A stretch of DNA of 8,441 nucleotides from Sulfurimonas sp. (GTDB taxonomy: Bacteria > Campylobacterota > Campylobacteria > Campylobacterales > Sulfurimonadaceae). The notes below the pieces were generated by a model. The model saw only the letters and a program-made list of their open reading frames with translations. It did not search any database and had not been told where the DNA came from. Below are positions 6,913 to 8,441 of this stretch, piece by piece. The stretch covers positions 1-8,441 of the forward strand of contig JALWON010000047.1 in assembly GCA_027083475.1 (NCBI GenBank). Reading direction: 5' to 3'. Made by a program: the position numbers and the translations under genes. The stretch's first letter is position 1, and every line of letters begins with the position of its first letter.

Positions 6913-7287
6913 ATGCCTACAATCAATCAACTGATTCGTAAAGAGCGTAAACGTGTGATTAAAAAATCAAAATCACCAGCTCTTGACTCATGTCCACAGC
7001 GTCGTGGCGTTTGTACTCGTGTTTACACAACTACGCCTAAAAAACCTAACTCGGCTTTAAGAAAAGTTGCAAAAGTAAGATTAACATCTGGTTTTGAAGT
7101 AATTTCATATATCGGTGGTGAGGGTCACAACCTTCAAGAGCACTCTATTGTTCTCGTTCGTGGTGGTCGTATCAAAGATTTACCGGGTGTGAAATATCAC
7201 ATTGTTCGTGGTGCACTTGATACTGCTGGTGTTGCTAACCGTATGGTTGCTCGTTCTAAATACGGAACTAAAAGACCTAAAAAGTAA
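6913..7287 (+). CDS. rpsL: 30S ribosomal protein S12
   Basis: This 124-residue protein is S12 along its full length, starting PTINQLIRKERK and ending KYGTKRPKK. S12 sits at the decoding centre of the small subunit and takes part in tRNA selection. Diagnostic stretches are RRGVCTRVYTTTPKKPNSAL (30-49) and GGRIKDLPGVKYH (84-96). The lysines whose substitution commonly gives streptomycin resistance, Lys43 and Lys88 (counting Met), are the usual wild-type residues, so the sequence gives no sign of resistance. Asp89 is the residue methylthiolated by RimO in bacteria that have it. AAGGA lies 5 nt before the ATG. It is the first gene of the str cluster here, with rpsG and fusA downstream, but is separated from rpsG by an unusually long 230-nt gap. 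The stop codon is tandem (TAA TAA). Confidence 0.99.
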   Translation: MPTINQLIRKERKRVIKKSKSPALDSCPQRRGVCTRVYTTTPKKPNSALRKVAKVRLTSGFEVISYIGGEGHNLQEHSIVLVRGGRIKDLPGVKYHIVRGALDTAGVANRMVARSKYGTKRPKK

Positions 7288-7299
7288 TAAATTACTTTT
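7280..7299. repeat. 20-nt perfect inverted repeat spanning the rpsL stop codon
   Basis: AAAAGTAAT (7280-7288) and ATTACTTTT (7291-7299) are exact reverse complements separated by two A residues. It covers the last codons, both TAA codons and the first bases of the intergenic region. As RNA it gives an 8-bp stem with a UAAA loop and a U-rich 3' arm. It is weak because it has a single G-C pair, so it could be a partial terminator, an mRNA 3'-end stabiliser, or chance in AT-rich DNA. Confidence 0.55.
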
Positions 7300-7318
7300 C
7301 AGGAACCTAAATATTTAT

Positions 7319-7419
7319 TAGTACGCAAAACGAGCAGAAGCCCGTTTTACTACGCTAACGCTTGGTTTTCTTCGGCAGAAAGCCCATGAAACTAGTTTCA
7401 TTTTGAAAATAGTTAAGCG
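7319..7419 (+). promoter_or_regulatory. Candidate structured RNA element in the rpsL-rpsG gap
   Basis: The DNA can be drawn as two units. First, a bulged hairpin: TAGTA (7319-7323) with TACTA (7348-7352), continuing on the 3' side into AAACG (7328-7332) with CGTTT (7343-7347). Second, a three-way junction: closing helix CGCTT (7359-7363) with AAGCG (7415-7419), enclosing GGTTTTCT (7364-7371) paired with AGAAAGCC (7377-7384; one G-U) around a TCGGC loop, and the 16-bp palindrome 7386-7401 (ATGAAA, CTAG, TTTCAT). The closing helix abuts the first inner hairpin with no gap, allowing stacking. GCAGAAGCCC (7334-7343) nearly repeats at 7375-7385. In E. coli, S7 binds the rpsL-rpsG intercistronic RNA to control translation, so a similar role is possible but unproven. 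Pairing was found by eye, not by a folding program. Confidence 0.5.
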
Positions 7420-7448
7420 AGAAGTCTATTAAATTATTCAATAGCTAC

Positions 7449-7474
7449 AGGATTAATCTTAGGTGATTAATTTT
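7449..7474 (+). promoter_or_regulatory. Stem-loop upstream of rpsG
   Basis: ATTAATC (7452-7458) pairs exactly with GATTAAT (7465-7471) around a TTAGGT loop. The stem can be lengthened to ten pairs by two G-U wobbles and an A-U (7449-7451 with 7472-7474). The right side ends in a short T-run, so it could act as a weak terminator or attenuator, but it is AT-rich. The loop resembles an anti-Shine-Dalgarno-facing purine patch only loosely; I assign no specific role. Confidence 0.4.
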
Positions 7475-7479
7475 GAGTA

Positions 7480-7497
7480 AATTTGAAGATACAAATT
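7480..7497 (+). promoter_or_regulatory. Small stem-loop just before the rpsG ribosome binding site
   Basis: AATTTG (7480-7485) and CAAATT (7492-7497) are exact reverse complements with a 6-nt AAGATA loop. The hairpin ends 7 nt before the rpsG Shine-Dalgarno sequence AAGGA (7505-7509). It could set the accessibility of that site or define a standby site. It is short and AT-rich, so chance is a real possibility. Confidence 0.35.
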
Positions 7498-7517
7498 GAA
7501 GAAGAAGGAAAATTCAA

Positions 7518-7985
7518 ATGAGAAGAAGAAAAGCTCCCGTTCGTCCAGTTATGCCAGATCCAGTTTATGGAAGCAAAATACTGACGAAATTTATAAACAA
7601 AGTAATGTTAGATGGTAAAAAATCTGTCGCTGAAAAAATCATTTATAGTGCTATGGATATCATTAGCTCACGTGGTGAAAAATCAGGAATAGATACATTT
7701 AATGAAGCTATTGAAAATATTAAACCAATTATAGAAGTAAAGAGTCGCCGTGTTGGTGGTGCTACTTATCAAGTTCCAGTAGAAGTACGCCCTGTACGTC
7801 AACAATCTTTAGCTATTCGATGGTTAATTGATGCTGCACGTAAAAGAAACGAAAGAACTATGGCTGAGAGATTGGCAAATGAGTTTATGGATGCAGCGAC
7901 TGACAAAGGTGCTGCATTTAAGAAAAAAGAAGATACTTACAAAATGGCAGAGGCTAATAAAGCATTTGCTCATTACAGATGGTAA
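7518..7985 (+). CDS. rpsG: 30S ribosomal protein S7
   Basis: This 155-residue protein is S7 throughout. It has the basic N-terminal arm MRRRKAPVRPVMPDPVYGS, the core KSRRVGGATYQVPVEVRP (about 75-92), SLAIRWLIDAARKR and the C-terminal FAHYRW. S7 binds the 3' major domain of 16S rRNA early in small-subunit assembly and lines the E-site exit region; in E. coli it also represses its own operon. The length is usual for bacteria. AAGGA at 7505-7509 lies 8 nt before the ATG. The gene lies behind a long structured gap after rpsL and 11 nt before fusA, so rpsG and fusA are probably translated from one message. Nothing in the protein is unusual. Confidence 0.99.
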   Translation: MRRRKAPVRPVMPDPVYGSKILTKFINKVMLDGKKSVAEKIIYSAMDIISSRGEKSGIDTFNEAIENIKPIIEVKSRRVGGATYQVPVEVRPVRQQSLAIRWLIDAARKRNERTMAERLANEFMDAATDKGAAFKKKEDTYKMAEANKAFAHYRW

Positions 7986-7996
7986 GAGGATAAATT

Positions 7997-8441
7997 ATGG
8001 CAAGAAGTCACAAACTAAATGATGTAAGAAATATCGGTATTGCTGCTCACATTGATGCAGGTAAAACAACAACAACAGAAAGAATTCTTTTCTACACTGG
8101 TGTTGAACATAAAATCGGTGAGGTTCATGATGGTGCTGCTACTATGGACTGGATGGAACAAGAGCAAGAGCGTGGTATTACAATTACATCTGCTGCGACG
8201 ACTTGTGAATGGCAAGGGAAACAGATAAATATTATCGATACTCCGGGCCACGTTGACTTTACTATTGAAGTTGAGCGTTCTATGCGTGTACTTGATGGTG
8301 CTGTTTCAGTGTTTTGTGCTGTTGGTGGTGTACAACCTCAGTCTGAGACTGTATGGAGACAACGTAACCGCTATAAAGTTCCTTCTATTGTTTTTGTAAA
8401 CAAAATGGATAGAACTGGTGCAGACTTTTACGAAGTTGAAC
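7997..8441 (+). CDS. fusA: Translation elongation factor G, 5' part only
   Basis: The first 148 residues are present and the frame runs off the window end; the full protein is normally about 690-700 residues. EF-G uses GTP to move tRNAs and mRNA through the ribosome and, with RRF, helps recycle ribosomes. The GTPase motifs are intact: G1 AHIDAGKTT (17-25), switch I/G2 RGITITSAAT (59-68), G3 DTPGH (81-85) and G4 NKMD (135-138). The segment MDWMEQEQERGITI is typical of canonical bacterial EF-G rather than of tetracycline-protection proteins. AGAGGA ends 6 nt before the ATG, and the rpsG stop is 11 nt upstream, as expected for the str operon. Confidence 0.98.
   Translation, partial: MARSHKLNDVRNIGIAAHIDAGKTTTTERILFYTGVEHKIGEVHDGAATMDWMEQEQERGITITSAATTCEWQGKQINIIDTPGHVDFTIEVERSMRVLDGAVSVFCAVGGVQPQSETVWRQRNRYKVPSIVFVNKMDRTGADFYEVE

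Noticed and set aside
7327..7348. AAAACG/CGTTTT hairpin as the rpsL intrinsic terminator
   Set aside because: The stem has only two G-C pairs and the T-run belongs to the stem. It fits better as part of the larger RNA structure.
7386..7406. Six-codon reading frame (MKLVSF) in the intergenic palindrome
   Set aside because: It is very short, lacks a ribosome binding site and is fully explained by the palindrome.
1..8441. CRISPR array, tRNA, rRNA, insertion sequence or phage genes
   Set aside because: No spaced direct repeats, tRNA T-loop pattern, transposase or integrase motifs were seen on either strand.

Overview
The window looks like chromosomal DNA of a low-GC Campylobacterota (epsilonproteobacterial) organism, probably near Sulfurimonas or a relative. 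The evidence is the sequence style of S12, S7 and EF-G, the T-rich promoters with TATAAT-type -10 boxes, a TlpD-like cytosolic chemoreceptor and an SUV3-like helicase. This placement comes from reading the sequence, not from a database search.

Layout. (1) Positions 1-321 hold the 3' end of a histidine-phosphatase (CobC/phosphoglycerate-mutase-like) gene. (2) Positions 360-1949 hold a transmembrane methyl-accepting chemotaxis protein (MCP) with a periplasmic c-type haem motif (CLACH). It reads as one frame except for a single in-frame TGA at 594-596, so it is annotated as a probable pseudogene. (3) Positions 4747-1946 on the minus strand hold a 933-residue SUV3-like DExH RNA helicase with a C-terminal CxxC-CxxC element. 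It converges on the MCP so tightly that both stop codons share one CTAG. (4) A 65-bp divergent promoter region leads into a plus-strand operon: a soluble TlpD-like chemoreceptor with a zinc-binding CZB domain (4813-5898), a small rhodanese-like protein (5904-6239) and a DUF309 protein (6211-6516) that overlaps it. (5) A 59-residue ORF (6594-6773) has its own promoter-like TATAAT and a good ribosome binding site; I do not recognise it. (6) The str operon follows: rpsL (6913-7287), rpsG (7518-7985) and the start of fusA (7997 to the window end).

How the genes fit together. Two chemoreceptors of different type, one membrane-bound with a haem motif and one cytosolic with a zinc site, lie either side of the helicase and could both report redox or oxidant state to the flagellar motor. 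The rhodanese-like gene directly behind the cytosolic receptor fits a sulfur or redox theme, but this is inference. The str operon is ordinary translation machinery.

The least explained part of the window is non-coding. A 27-nt near-perfect inverted repeat lies 35 nt upstream of rpsL. The unusually long 230-nt rpsL-rpsG gap holds a 20-nt perfect inverted repeat over the rpsL stop, a bulged hairpin, a three-way junction that can be drawn from two adjacent hairpins plus a closing helix, and two more stem-loops before the rpsG ribosome binding site. This is a candidate cis-regulatory RNA, possibly for ribosomal-protein autoregulation. I see no CRISPR array, rRNA, tRNA, insertion sequence or phage gene.
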